Shown here: positions 47,632 to 58,742 of the stretch, in pieces
Layout: every line of letters begins with the position of its first letter
Numbering within the stretch: the first letter of the stretch is position 1
Notes under the pieces: model-generated
Told to the model about the DNA's origin: nothing
Seen by the model: only the letters and a program-made list of their open reading frames with translations
Databases searched by the model: none
DNA from: Streptomyces sp. 7-21
GTDB lineage: Bacteria; Actinomycetota; Actinomycetes; Streptomycetales; Streptomycetaceae
Direction of reading: 5' to 3'
Assembly: GCF_016741785.1 (NCBI RefSeq)
Contig: NZ_JAERRL010000011.1
Span: forward strand, 62,001 to 126,000
Length of the DNA: 64,000 nucleotides
Program-made: the position numbers and the translations under genes

Positions 47632-49406
47632 GCGGACTCCTCGGCGAATCGGGGGGAGGACAGGGCATCGGGTTCACGGGTGACGACGGCGCGGTACGCC
47701 GGTGCGCCGTGCAGCAGGGCGCGGTGGGAGCCGCTCGCGGCCACCTGGCCGCCGCGGACGAATACCACCTCGTCCGCGCGGTCGAGCAACAGCGGGCTTG
47801 AGGTGAACACCACGGTCGTCCGGCCCGCCCGGAGCGCGCGCAGCGCCTCGGCGACGCGGGCCTCCGTGTGCGCGTCCACCGCCGAGGTGGGTTCGTCGAG
47901 CACCAGCACCGGGGGATCGGCGAGCAGCGACCGTGCCAGCGCCAGCCGCTGCCGCTGCCCGCCGGAGAGGGAGCGTCCCCGCTCGGTCAGCCGCGCCCGC
48001 ATCGGGTCGCGGCTGCTGTCCGGCGCCGTGCGCGCCAGCGTCGCCAGCACGTCGTCGCACTGCGCGGCCCGCAGCGCCTCCGCCGCGGACACCCGCCCGG
48101 AGGAGGGCACGTCGAGCAGCTCGCGCAGCGTGCCGGACAGCAGCACGGGATCCTTGTCCTGCACCAGGACGGCGGCGCGCGCCGCCGCGAGCGGCACGCT
48201 GTCGAGCGCGACGCCGCCCAGCTCGGCCGACGGGCCGTCGCCGCCGCGCACCGGATGCCCGCCCAGCCGCTCGGCCAGCCGTTCCGCCTCGTCGGGGTCC
48301 CCGCACACCACGGCCGTCAGCCGCCCCGGAGCCGCCCGCAGCCCCGTTGCCGGATCCCGCAGCTCGCCCTCCAGCGGAAGCGCGGCGTCTGCGGACGCGC
48401 CCCCGCCGCCGCTCCGGCGCAGGCTCAGTACCCGCACCGCGCGCTTCGCCGACGGCCGCGAGAACGTGAACGCCATGGCCGCCTCCTGGAACAGCCGCAG
48501 CGGGAACATGAGGAAAGTGACGGCGCCGTAGACCGTGACGAGTCCGGCCGGGGACAGCGTGCCCTCCCGCGCGAGCCTGACGCCCTGCCACACGACGCCG
48601 AGCAGCAGCAGGCCCGGCATCACCACCTGGACGGCGTCGATCAGCGACCACATCCGCGCACTGCGCACCGAGGCGGCCCGCACGTCCTGCGACGCCCGCC
48701 GGTAGCGCTCCAGGAAGAGCCGCTCACCACCGATGCCCCTCAGCACCCGCAGGCCCGCGACTGTGTCGGATGCCAGCTCCGTCGCCCGCCCCGACAGCGC
48801 CCGTTCCCGGTCGGCCCGGCGGGTGGCCGCGGGCAGCAGCGGGAACACACTGAGCACCACGGCGGCCACGCCTCCCACGACGAGCAGTCCGAGCCGGGGC
48901 TCGTAGACCACCAGGCCGGTGCAGACTCCTGCCGTGACGACGACGGCGGCGGCGAACCGGGAGAAGGACTCCACGAACCACCCGATCTTCTCCACGTCTC
49001 CTGTGGAGACCTTGACGACCTCACCCGCGGCTATCCGCTGCGTCAGCGCGCCGCCCAGCTGGGCAGTCCGGCGGGCGAGCAGCTGCTGCACCCGCGCCGC
49101 CGCCGTGATCCAGTTGGTGACGGCGGTGCGGTGCAGCATGGTGTCTGCGGCCGTCATGGTGAGCGTGAGCCCCAGCATGAGCGCGCCCGCGAGCGCGAGG
49201 CCGCGCCCGGACTCGTCGGCGACCGCCTGCACGACGAGCCCCAGCACCAGCGGCAGCGCGCCCACGGACGCCATGTGCAGCGTCCCCCATGCCAGGGACC
49301 GGGCCTGTCCGCCGAGCTGCCGCCGGAAGAGCCAGACGAGAAACCGGAAACCGGACCGTACGTCCGGCTCTCCGGGGTCGGGGTGCGGAAGATCGCGAAT
49401 GTGCAT
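47628..49406 (-). CDS. ABC exporter half-transporter, subunit with LSGGQ but degenerate Walker A
   Basis: 592 residues: membrane domain then ATPase domain. In place of Walker A it has VVCGDPDEAERLAERLGGHP, without the GKS/T. The signature RSLSGGQRQRLALARSLL and Walker B VLVLDEPTSAVD are intact, while the H-loop His is replaced (VVFTSSPLLLDRADEV). With its partner it completes the consensus site (partner Walker A plus this LSGGQ). ATG at 49406 is taken as the start; it is the first gene of the two-gene operon. Confidence 0.9.
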   Translation of the reverse strand: MHIRDLPHPDPGEPDVRSGFRFLVWLFRRQLGGQARSLAWGTLHMASVGALPLVLGLVVQAVADESGRGLALAGALMLGLTLTMTAADTMLHRTAVTNWITAAARVQQLLARRTAQLGGALTQRIAAGEVVKVSTGDVEKIGWFVESFSRFAAAVVVTAGVCTGLVVYEPRLGLLVVGGVAAVVLSVFPLLPAATRRADRERALSGRATELASDTVAGLRVLRGIGGERLFLERYRRASQDVRAASVRSARMWSLIDAVQVVMPGLLLLGVVWQGVRLAREGTLSPAGLVTVYGAVTFLMFPLRLFQEAAMAFTFSRPSAKRAVRVLSLRRSGGGGASADAALPLEGELRDPATGLRAAPGRLTAVVCGDPDEAERLAERLGGHPVRGGDGPSAELGGVALDSVPLAAARAAVLVQDKDPVLLSGTLRELLDVPSSGRVSAAEALRAAQCDDVLATLARTAPDSSRDPMRARLTERGRSLSGGQRQRLALARSLLADPPVLVLDEPTSAVDAHTEARVAEALRALRAGRTTVVFTSSPLLLDRADEVVFVRGGQVAASGSHRALLHGAPAYRAVVTREPDALSSPRFAEESA

Positions 49407-49749
49407 GACGTCCCTGGTTCGGTGCGCGGGGCGAAGTGGACAGCCTGGCAAGACTCCAGGTATCGGGCGCCGGAATCAACGGGATTTTCCTCCCGGCCCG
49501 CGGGCCGCCGCGGGCCGGGGGCCCGTCCCTGTTTACGCCACCGTGTGCCTCTCACGCACGGTGCCGGGCGGCAGGGCCTTGCGCGGGTGGCTGGCGGGCG
49601 AGCGGACCGGTTCAACCCCCGAAGCCTGGTGCCGCCTCGCGTGGCAGGCGGGGGCCAGACGGCCCGTGACCCCTTCACGCCGTGCACGGAGCCTGGCCGG
49701 ATCCGGTGCTTCCGGCGGCTGGTCGCTTCAAAAAGGAACGCGCGACCTG
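49407..49749. other. Gene-free region
   Basis: Upstream of the ABC exporter operon (leftward) and of the CebR-type promoter (rightward). No gene is supported; nothing else stands out. Confidence 0.5.
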
Positions 49750-49809
49750 TTGACCGCGCCGTTATCTGCCTTCACTATGAGGGGCATCCGTTGGGTGGGA
49801 GCGCTCCCA
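49750..49809 (+). promoter_or_regulatory. Promoter with CebR operator, unit 1
   Basis: TTGACC (49750-49755), 17-base spacer, CACTAT (49773-49778), then the perfect CebR box TGGGAGCGCTCCCA at 49796-49809, near or just after the expected transcription start. The 14-base palindrome is the published binding site of CebR, the cellobiose/cellotriose-responsive LacI-family repressor of Streptomyces. Confidence 0.85.
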
Positions 49810-49882
49810 TTCCAGGGCTTGGCGCGACTTCCCTGCGGAGGTTCTCTTGCACGGAGAGCACAGCTCGAGAAGGGCCGCAACC

Positions 49883-50098
49883 ATGCCACCCCCCCAAGGC
49901 ATCCAGACGGCGCGCGAAGGCCCCCGTCTCACCGCAGACCCCCTGCCGTCAGCGGCGGTTCCGGACGAGACTGCCGAGCCGCAGCAGTCCGAGGCGCCCC
50001 CGCGCGCCACCGACAGGCGTCCGCTGCTCTGGGAGCGGATCAAGGAAGCCAACCGGCGCAGTGCGTTCAACCGCCGAAGCCGGGGCGAAGGACTCTGA
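49883..50098 (+). CDS. Small protein of unknown function under a CebR operator
   Basis: 71 residues: a disordered Pro/Ala/Glu-rich first part (LPSAAVPDETAEPQQSEAPP) and a basic amphipathic C-terminus (RPLLWERIKEANRRSAFNRR). No signal peptide or transmembrane segment. Codon third positions are mostly G/C, as in real genes here. ATG at 49883 follows GAAGGG by about nine bases. Placed 73 bases after a perfect CebR box and followed by a strong terminator, it forms its own transcription unit next to the cellulase. I do not recognise it. Confidence 0.6.
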   Translation: MPPPQGIQTAREGPRLTADPLPSAAVPDETAEPQQSEAPPRATDRRPLLWERIKEANRRSAFNRRSRGEGL

Positions 50099-50215
50099 GA
50101 CCTTCTGAGGGGCGGGCAGCCCACCCGCCTCCGTCACCGCCACCCCCGCGCCCTGCCGGCTCCGCCGCTCCGCACCCCTTGCCCCGGGGTGTCCGGCGGG
50201 CGCGGGTGACCCCAC

Positions 50216-50252
50216 TGCCGGGGCTCCGTCGGGGACGGACGGAGCCCCGGCA
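50216..50252 (+). terminator. 15-bp perfect hairpin after the small CebR-linked gene
   Basis: TGCCGGGGCTCCGTC (50216-50230), loop GGGGACG, exact complement (50238-50252). About 115 bases after the small gene; a typical strong Streptomyces terminator without T-run. Confidence 0.75.
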
Positions 50253-50258
50253 GTCCTG

Positions 50259-50302
50259 CCCCGGATGGCTTTGGTGCCGACAAGTTGTGAAGCCATCCGG
50301 GG
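50259..50302. repeat. Second perfect inverted repeat, 13 bp
   Basis: CCCCGGATGGCTT (50259-50271) and AAGCCATCCGGGG (50290-50302) with an 18-base loop, six bases after the first hairpin. It may be a second terminator insulating the cellulase promoter, or a regulatory site. Confidence 0.6.
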
Positions 50303-50355
50303 TGGGTGTGGCGCGATTGGCGGAAAATTGTTGGAAGTTGAACGTGCAATAGTTA

Positions 50356-52513
<2,158 letters not shown>

Positions 52514-52569
52514 CAGCGACGGCGGACAAGCGGTTACGAGGGCACTCACACCACCGAAAGAAGGATCAG

Positions 52570-53169
52570 ATGGCCGTCCGCACACCTCACCAGCGCCCGG
52601 ACGCGGCGCCCGGCCTCGCCCCCCAGGACGGCCCGAGGACCGCCGCCCTCACGGCGCCCGCCGCGCGAGCGCTCGCCGTGCTGCGCGTGACCACCGGGAT
52701 GATCTTCCTGTGGGCCTTTCTCGACAAGACCTTCGGCTGGGGCTACGCCACCCCCGCCGAGAGCGCCTGGACCAGCGGAAGCTCCCCGGCAGAGGGCTAC
52801 CTCAGCTCCGTCTCGGCGGGTCCGATGGAGTCCGTCTTCCACGCCTGGGCCGGTGAAACCTGGGTCGACCTGGCCTACATGGCCGGGATGCTCGGCCTGG
52901 GAGTCTCCCTCGTCGCCGGGATAGGGCTGCGCGTCGCCGCGGTGGGCGGCTCGCTGATGATGCTCATGCTGTGGCTCGGCGAGTTCCCGCCCGCCCGGCA
53001 CCTGTCGGACGGCTCCCCGAGCATGTCGGCGAATCCCCTCATCGACCAGCACGTGATCTACGCCGTCGTGATGATCGTGCTGGCGGCCTGCTCCGCCGGG
53101 AGAGTCTGGGGACTCGGACGCGTCTGGGAACGCACCCCGCTGGTGAGCCGCTACCGCTGGCTCGCCTAG
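52570..53169 (+). CDS. DoxX-family membrane protein
   Basis: 199 residues: a disordered N-terminus then four hydrophobic segments. LRVTTGMIFLWAFLDKTFGWGY is the DoxX/TQO-small-subunit-like start; DLAYMAGMLGLGVSLVAGIGLRVAAVGG and VIYAVVMIVLAACSAG follow. It may affect membrane redox or thiol balance; the role is uncertain. ATG at 52570 follows AAGGA. It starts 56 bases after the cellulase stop and may be read through. Confidence 0.88.
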   Translation: MAVRTPHQRPDAAPGLAPQDGPRTAALTAPAARALAVLRVTTGMIFLWAFLDKTFGWGYATPAESAWTSGSSPAEGYLSSVSAGPMESVFHAWAGETWVDLAYMAGMLGLGVSLVAGIGLRVAAVGGSLMMLMLWLGEFPPARHLSDGSPSMSANPLIDQHVIYAVVMIVLAACSAGRVWGLGRVWERTPLVSRYRWLA

Positions 53170-53503
53170 CGCGGGCGCCCGCAAGCCGCGGGTGCGCGGG
53201 GAACGAGCGATGGCCTTCCCGCGCACCCGCCTTCAACCGCCTCCCGCCGGGCCGCGCCCCACGGCGCCCCCACCGGCCCGGCGGAGAGGCACAGCCCAGC
53301 GGAGCCGGCACCGGCCAGGGGAGCGGAGCCCCGGCTCTCCGCACGCGCCTTGGCCAGGGGGTGAGCCCTCCCGTCCGCCCCGGTGTCCTGCCCCGCGCCG
53401 GGCGCACCCGGCCCGCCCCCGGGCGGCGGATGATCCGCCCGGCCCCCCACGGGCGGCCGTAGGCTGGAAGGCTGTCACGACTCCCGGCCACCCGAAGGGG
53501 CTC
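53170..53503. other. Gene-free region
   Basis: Intergenic between DoxX and the third ABC exporter. A GC-rich hairpin directly after the DoxX stop (CGCCCGC-AAGCC-GCGGGTG area, 53170-53198) may act as terminator. No gene supported. Confidence 0.5.
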
Positions 53504-55333
53504 ATGCCACACGACAGTCTTCCCCGGCCGGCCGCGCCGCAGCCGGACCTGGCCGCGCCGCCGCCGGCCCGGCCGGCGCAGATCCGGCGCGTCCTGCGGC
53601 TCTTCCGCCCGTACCGCGGCCGCCTCGCCGTCGTCGGCCTGCTGGTCGGCGCCTCCTCACTGGTCGCCGTCGCCTCACCGTTCCTGCTCCGCGAGATCAT
53701 CGACACCGCGCTGCCGGAACGCCGCACCGGCCTGCTGGCCCTGCTCGCGCTCGGCATGATTCTCACGGCCGTCGTCAGCAGCGTCTTCGGCGTGCTCCAG
53801 ACGCTGATCTCCACGACGGTCGGGCAGCGCGTGATGCACGACCTGCGCACCGGCGTCTACGCCCGGCTCCAGCAGATGCCGCTGGCCTTCTTCACCCGGA
53901 CCCGCACCGGTGAGGTGCAGTCCCGCATCGCCAGCGACATCGGCTCCATGCAGGCCACCGTCACCTCCACCGCGACGTCCCTGGTGTCGAACCTGACGGC
54001 CGTGGTGGCCAGCGTGGTCGCGATGCTCGCACTGGACTGGCGGCTCACGCTGCTGTCACTGGCGCTGATGCCGTTCTTCGTCTGGATCGCCCGGCGCGTC
54101 GGCCGGGAGCGCAAGCGCATCACCGCACAGCGGCAGAAGCAGATGGCTGCCATGGCGGCGCTCGTCACCGAATCGCTGTCGGTCAGCGGCGTGCTCCTGG
54201 GCCGCACCATGGGCCGGGCCGAGGCGCTGACCCGTCAGTTCGAGCAGGAGTCGGACAACCTGGCCAGCCTGGAGATCAAGGCCAGCATGGCGGGGCGCTG
54301 GCGGATGGCGGTCATCGGCATGATCATGGCGGCCATCCCGGCTCTGCTGTACTGGGCCACGGGCGCCCTGCTGGCCCTGGGCACCACGCCCCCGTCGATC
54401 GGCACCCTCGTCGCCTTCGCCACGCTCCAGCAGGGCCTGCTGCGGCCGACGGTCTCCCTGCTGTCGACCGGCGTGGACGTGCAGGCTTCCCTGGCGCTGT
54501 TCCAGCGCATCTTCGAGTACCTGGACCTGCGCCCCGCCATCACCGAGCCGGCCCGTCCGGTCGACCTGGCAGCGCCGCGCGGCGAGATCCGGTTCGAGAA
54601 CGTCTCCTTCCGCTACGACCCGGAGGGCGCGGCCACGCTGAGCGGCATCGACCTGACCGTTCCCGCGGGCAGTTCGCTCGCGGTCGTCGGCCCGACCGGC
54701 GCCGGGAAGAGCACCCTCGGCTACCTGGTCGCCCGGCTGTACGACGTCACCGAGGGCCGCGTCCTGCTCGACGGCGTGGACGTGCGCGACCTGAGCTTCG
54801 ACACCCTGACCCGGGCGGTCGGCGTCGTCTCCCAGGAGACATACCTTTTCCACGCCACCGTCGCCGAGAACCTGCGGTTCGCCCGGCCGGACGCTACCCG
54901 CGCCGACATCGAGGCCGCCGCCCGCGCCGCGCAGATCCACGAGTACATCGCCGCCCTGCCGGACGGCTACGACACGGTCGTCGGTGAGCGCGGCTACCGC
55001 TTCTCCGGGGGCGAGAAGCAGCGGCTCGCGCTGGCGCGGACGATCCTGCGCGACCCGCCCGTCCTCATCCTCGACGAGGCCACCAGTGCCCTGGACACCC
55101 GCACGGAGCGGGCAGTGCAGCGGGCGGTCGACGCGCTGGCCGACGGCCGGACGACCATCACGATCGCGCACCGGCTGTCCACGGTCAGGGACGCCGACCA
55201 GATCGCCGTCCTCGACGGCGGGCGCGTGGCGGAGCTGGGCACGCACGACGAACTCCTGGCGCTCGGCGGCCGGTACGCGGCGCTGGTCCGCCGCGACACG
55301 GCGGCCGAGCCCGCGGCCGGGGCGTCGGCCTGA
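53504..55333 (+). CDS. ABC exporter half-transporter (homodimeric type)
   Basis: 609 residues: six-helix exporter domain then ATPase with Walker A GPTGAGKST, Q-loop VSQETYLFHATV, signature FSGGEKQRLALAR, Walker B LILDEATSALD and H-loop ITIAHRLSTVRDAD, all intact. Probably works as a homodimer exporting a lipid, drug or peptide. ATG at 53504 follows GAAGGGG; the frame upstream is open but unlike the family. Single gene; it could in principle export the lasso peptide but is 46 kb away. Confidence 0.92.
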   Translation: MPHDSLPRPAAPQPDLAAPPPARPAQIRRVLRLFRPYRGRLAVVGLLVGASSLVAVASPFLLREIIDTALPERRTGLLALLALGMILTAVVSSVFGVLQTLISTTVGQRVMHDLRTGVYARLQQMPLAFFTRTRTGEVQSRIASDIGSMQATVTSTATSLVSNLTAVVASVVAMLALDWRLTLLSLALMPFFVWIARRVGRERKRITAQRQKQMAAMAALVTESLSVSGVLLGRTMGRAEALTRQFEQESDNLASLEIKASMAGRWRMAVIGMIMAAIPALLYWATGALLALGTTPPSIGTLVAFATLQQGLLRPTVSLLSTGVDVQASLALFQRIFEYLDLRPAITEPARPVDLAAPRGEIRFENVSFRYDPEGAATLSGIDLTVPAGSSLAVVGPTGAGKSTLGYLVARLYDVTEGRVLLDGVDVRDLSFDTLTRAVGVVSQETYLFHATVAENLRFARPDATRADIEAAARAAQIHEYIAALPDGYDTVVGERGYRFSGGEKQRLALARTILRDPPVLILDEATSALDTRTERAVQRAVDALADGRTTITIAHRLSTVRDADQIAVLDGGRVAELGTHDELLALGGRYAALVRRDTAAEPAAGASA

Positions 55334-55352
55334 CGCAGCCCGGAAGCCGGCG

Positions 55353-55390
55353 CCGGCGCGGCCCGGTCCCCCGCGGACCGACCGCGCCGG
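55353..55390. terminator. Bidirectional terminator hairpin
   Basis: CCGGCGCGG...GGTCC-loop-GGACC...CCGCGCCGG, a nine-plus-five-base-pair stem between the converging exporter and lipoprotein genes. Confidence 0.6.
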
Positions 55391-55412
55391 GCGGGCCGGG
55401 CGGGCCTGCGGG

Positions 55413-56054
55413 TCACAGCATCGTGCCGAGGTACTCCTGCTCCGTGCCGTCCTCCCAGGTGACGATCAGCGTCTCACCCTGGAACTCGAGGGTGGCCGTC
55501 CGCGACGCCCACTCCTCGTCGCCGTACATGGTGCAGTAGGGCAGCTCCATCGTCCCCTCGTCGGTCGCGGCGCCGTAGCAGATGTCGCCCTCCGCCAGCC
55601 AGTCCTCGATGAACATGACCTCGCCGTTGTCGAAGTGCAGCGTGGAATCCGAGTCCTCGGGGCCGGTGTACCAGCTGCCCTCGAGCTCCTCCACCGTCGC
55701 CGGCACCCGCTCCTCCTCGGAGCCGGGGAGCAGGTTCTGCAGCTCCTCCCACGGGATGAGGTCGGCGATCTCATCCGGGATCAGGTCCCGCAGGTCGTCA
55801 GGGGTGATGTCGCCCGGCAGGCTGGCCGGGTCGATCTCCGACACGTCGGACGGCTTGGGACCCTCCGACTCGCTGGAGCCGGCGTCGCCGCCCTCGTCTT
55901 CGCCGCCGTCCTGGTCCTCGCCGCCGTCCTGCTGTGTCTCCTCGTTCGGCGCGCTCTGTGCCGGCTCCTCCTCGTCCCCGTTGCAGCCCGTCAGCACCAG
56001 CGCCGCCGCCACCGTCACGGCCGGAATCGCTGCCCGTATGGTCCTGATGCGCAT
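55413..56054 (-). CDS. Acidic secreted lipoprotein, function unknown
   Basis: 213 residues. The lipobox LTGC after a short hydrophobic stretch marks a lipoprotein with Cys24 acylated. A very acidic, Gly/Gln-rich linker (EETQQDGGEDQDGG) precedes a folded domain with LEGSWYTGPEDSDSTLHFDNGEVMFIEDW and ...CYGAATDEGTMELPYC, which looks like a small beta-barrel of the lipocalin-like or META type. I do not recognise the exact family. Confidence 0.85.
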   Translation of the reverse strand: MRIRTIRAAIPAVTVAAALVLTGCNGDEEEPAQSAPNEETQQDGGEDQDGGEDEGGDAGSSESEGPKPSDVSEIDPASLPGDITPDDLRDLIPDEIADLIPWEELQNLLPGSEEERVPATVEELEGSWYTGPEDSDSTLHFDNGEVMFIEDWLAEGDICYGAATDEGTMELPYCTMYGDEEWASRTATLEFQGETLIVTWEDGTEQEYLGTML

Positions 56055-56203
56055 GGCATTCCCCTCTGCGGCAAATGACGTCTCCGTATATCAGCTGGCA
56101 GGGAGACTAGCCCGTACGGAAGGGGAAAACCTGATCTTGTTACGGGGCTGTGCCGTTTCGTGCCGAACAGCGACACACGTCACCCGCCGGTGCCTGGCCG
56201 CCG

Positions 56204-56605
56204 TCAGCGCAGGTATCCGGCGGCCGCCAGGTCGTCGAAGACGGCGTGGTCCACCGGCGCGGTGCGGTGACGGTCCGCCAGCGACAGCCAGGCGATCTCC
56301 TCGATCTCGCGGCTGGCGGCCAGCGTGCCCCGGTAGTCTGCCGTGTAGCACGCCATGCGCACCAGCGTCCCGTCCGGCTGCCCGTCCGCCGGCCCGGTGT
56401 AGGTGCCGAAGTGCCGCACCGTGCCGGGCAGCAGTGACACCGACAGTTCCTCCGTGACCTCCCGCAGCAGCGCCTGCTGGTCGCTCTCGCCCGGCTCCCG
56501 CTTCCCGCCGGGGACGTAGAACAGCGTCCTGCCGCGCGAGCGCGCCCCCAGGACCCGCCCGTCCCGCACATGCACCCAGGCCACCGTGTCGATCAGCCGC
56601 GTCAC
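56204..56605 (-). CDS. NUDIX hydrolase
   Basis: 133 residues. The NUDIX box GGKREPGESDQQALLREVTEELSV is complete, following VAWVHVRDGRVLGARSRGRTLFYVP. Such enzymes cleave nucleoside diphosphates linked to another group; the substrate is unknown. GTG at 56605, the GGAGGG upstream and the family's length decide the start; the longer open frame has a random-looking Pro/Gly extension. Confidence 0.9.
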   Translation of the reverse strand: MTRLIDTVAWVHVRDGRVLGARSRGRTLFYVPGGKREPGESDQQALLREVTEELSVSLLPGTVRHFGTYTGPADGQPDGTLVRMACYTADYRGTLAASREIEEIAWLSLADRHRTAPVDHAVFDDLAAAGYLR

Positions 56606-56730
56606 CCGCCGCCGCCCTCCGCTCGCTCCGGCCGTCTGCTGCGGCGGAGCGCACCCGGCCGCGTGTCCTCCGCCGGCCGGCGATAGTCGCACGGGCACGG
56701 CCGTGACCGCAACGGGATTCGTGCCGGCGG

Positions 56731-57117
56731 CTAGCGCACCGACGGGCGCACCGCGGGCTGCCGTTCCGGCGGGAAAACGCAGAACTCGTTGCCCTCCGGA
56801 TCAGCCAGGACATCCCACTCGACGCTGCCCTGGCGGCGCCGCAGCAGCTTCGCCCCCATCGCCAGCAGCTCCCCGGTGTCGCCCCTGACGTCCAGGTGCA
56901 TGCGGTTCTTGCACGTCTTCGGCTCCGGCACCGGGTTGATCCAGATCACCGGCCCCTCGCCCGATGGATCGTGGAGGGGCACCGGCCAGGACTCCGGCCA
57001 GTCGCGGTCTCCGGGCGCCGGGCGTCTGCGGTACCCCAGCGCGGCGCACCACCAGTCCGCGAGCGCCTGGTGGTCCCTCGCGTCCAGCGCGATGGCCTTG
57101 AAACGCGCGGGCGGCAT
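56731..57117 (-). CDS. VOC/glyoxalase-like protein
   Basis: 128 residues with two beta-alpha-beta-beta-beta units: KAIALDARDHQALADWWCAALGY and KNRMHLDVRGDTGELLAMGAKLL, closing with WDVLADPEGNEFCVFPP, the usual end of this family. Members are enzymes or binding proteins for small molecules; metal-ligand positions are partly conserved (His, Glu). Three bases separate it from the PPOX-type gene upstream, so the two form an operon with DUF2332. Confidence 0.88.
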   Translation of the reverse strand: MPPARFKAIALDARDHQALADWWCAALGYRRRPAPGDRDWPESWPVPLHDPSGEGPVIWINPVPEPKTCKNRMHLDVRGDTGELLAMGAKLLRRRQGSVEWDVLADPEGNEFCVFPPERQPAVRPSVR

Positions 57118-57120
57118 GGC

Positions 57121-57522
57121 TCAGCGGGCCCCGCCGGACACGGCGACGGCGCGCTTCACCGTGACCCGCGCCAGCAGCTCACCCGGCACGCCGTGCCGTG
57201 CCCCGGACGCCTCGGCCTCGTCCCCGGAGTCCGGGTACCGGTCCGCGGTCTGTGTCGCCCAGGTGCGCGGCTCGTCCGGGGCCTCGCTCAGCCGCACCCG
57301 GCCGTGCCGCATCACGGAGGCGTACGGCGCTGTCTCGTCCATCGACCGTCCCGTCACCGTCTCCGTGCCCGTGGTGAGCACCACGTCCCGGCCGTCGAGC
57401 AGCGGGGACCGCACCGGGGCCACGCGCGGGCTGCCGTCCGCCCGCACCGTGGCCGCCATCGCTGTCCGGGTGCCCGAGGAGGCGAACGCGCGCCACTCCT
57501 CGTCGGTCATCGTCCGTGCCAT
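57121..57522 (-). CDS. Pyridoxamine-5'-phosphate-oxidase-like (PPOX, split beta-barrel) protein
   Basis: 133 residues: MTDEEWRAFASSGTRTAMAATVRADGSPRVAPVRSPLLDGRDVVLTTGT is the typical start of F420/FMN-binding split barrels; RHGRVRLSEAP... and a C-terminal VTVKRAVAV follow. It probably binds flavin or deazaflavin and reduces a small substrate. ATG at 57522 has AGGATGACC upstream, better than an ATG 18 bases earlier. Confidence 0.85.
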   Translation of the reverse strand: MARTMTDEEWRAFASSGTRTAMAATVRADGSPRVAPVRSPLLDGRDVVLTTGTETVTGRSMDETAPYASVMRHGRVRLSEAPDEPRTWATQTADRYPDSGDEAEASGARHGVPGELLARVTVKRAVAVSGGAR

Positions 57523-57539
57523 GCGGTCATCCTGCGCCA

Positions 57540-58610
57540 TCAGCCGGGGCCATGCCAGGAAGCGGGCAGGCCGTGTGCCGGCGCCACCGCCAGATGGCGT
57601 TCGCCGGCCCGCCCCGTCCGCACGGTCAGGCAGAAGCCCTCCCGCTCGTGCGGCTCGAACGACAGGTACGCGAAGCCCGCGTCGGCGGTCGCCGCCCGGG
57701 CCAGCCGGTCCAGTTCGCGTTCGACCCGCGCCCACTCCGCCGGGTCGATGTACTGCCGGGCGACGGAGTGCCAGACCACCGTCATGGTCCCCGTCTCCAG
57801 CTGCACCCCCGCCAGGAACTCGGCCGCGCCCGCGGCCTCCACGGTCGCCGGGACCTTCGCCGCGACGGACAGCGCGCCCTCCAGCCGCGCGGCCCGCGCC
57901 AGCTGGTCCGGCCACAGGTAGGCGCGCAGCGCCAGCGCGCCGCCGGGCGACAGCGGATCGATGGGGTCCGGATCACAGCCGTGCCGCTCCACGACGCGCA
58001 GCGCCGGGCTGCGCGCCGCGGCCTGGCGCAGCCAGTCGGGCACCTCGCCGCGCCAGGCCTCCGTCAGCCGCACCGGCGAGTCCGGCGGGCCCCAGGTGAA
58101 CGCGTCCGACACGTACCGGTACTGGTCGGCGCGCAGCAGCAGGCCCGCGCTTGAGCCCAGCTCGAACAGCCGCACCGGCAGCTGCGGCCGGGGCAGCACG
58201 CTGAGCAGTCCCACCAGCAGCATCACGGCGCGGCCGACCTCGTTGGTCTGCGGCGGGCGCGCCAGCCACGCCCGCAGCCAGGGCAGCTCCGCGGCTACCG
58301 CCTCCCGGAACGCCGGCCACGCCGCCGCGGCGTTGCCGGAATCGAACACGCCGCCCGCGCTCGGGTAGTGCGCCGCGAGCCGGGGTGCGCGCCCGGTGAG
58401 CGCCAGCGCGTGCACGCCCCCGGCCAGGCGCAGCGGCACCGCGTCCGCTGCGGCTGCCTCCGCGTGGGCAGCGACCGCCTCGGCGCACGGCCCGCCCGCC
58501 GCCACGTCGTCGGCCGCCCGCTCCAGCAGTGCGGCGTACAGCGGGGAGCCGAGTCGGCCGCAGGCGTCGGCCTGCTGGCGGAAGGAAGCAACCATCGCAT
58601 CCGGGGGCAT
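57540..58610 (-). CDS. DUF2332 protein
   Basis: 356 residues. It matches the DUF2332 pattern: FRQQADACGRLGSPLYAALLERAADDV, ALTGRAPRLAAHYPS, RPPQTNEVGRAVMLLVGL, RLFELGSSAGLLLRADQYRY and GTMTVVWHSVARQYIDPAEWARV. ELGSSAGLLL resembles a SAM-methyltransferase glycine loop, so a methyltransferase-like fold is plausible but unproven. First gene of a leftward group with PPOX and VOC. Confidence 0.88.
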   Translation of the reverse strand: MPPDAMVASFRQQADACGRLGSPLYAALLERAADDVAAGGPCAEAVAAHAEAAAADAVPLRLAGGVHALALTGRAPRLAAHYPSAGGVFDSGNAAAAWPAFREAVAAELPWLRAWLARPPQTNEVGRAVMLLVGLLSVLPRPQLPVRLFELGSSAGLLLRADQYRYVSDAFTWGPPDSPVRLTEAWRGEVPDWLRQAAARSPALRVVERHGCDPDPIDPLSPGGALALRAYLWPDQLARAARLEGALSVAAKVPATVEAAGAAEFLAGVQLETGTMTVVWHSVARQYIDPAEWARVERELDRLARAATADAGFAYLSFEPHEREGFCLTVRTGRAGERHLAVAPAHGLPASWHGPG

Positions 58611-58742
58611 CTGTACTCCTCGCCTGTGTGTCGGGACGTCTCACGATCATGGGCCCGGGCGGGCCGCGAGGGAAGGGCCTGCCCGGAACGCCGCCGCCCG
58701 GTCCCCCGCCGCCGGGCGGGGCCGCCCCTACCATGGCGCCTC

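Noticed and set aside
42433..48531. Very long plus-strand open frame (about 2000 codons)
   Set aside because: It is antisense to the helicase and the ABC exporter genes and is His/Arg/Gln-rich; a GC-bias artefact.
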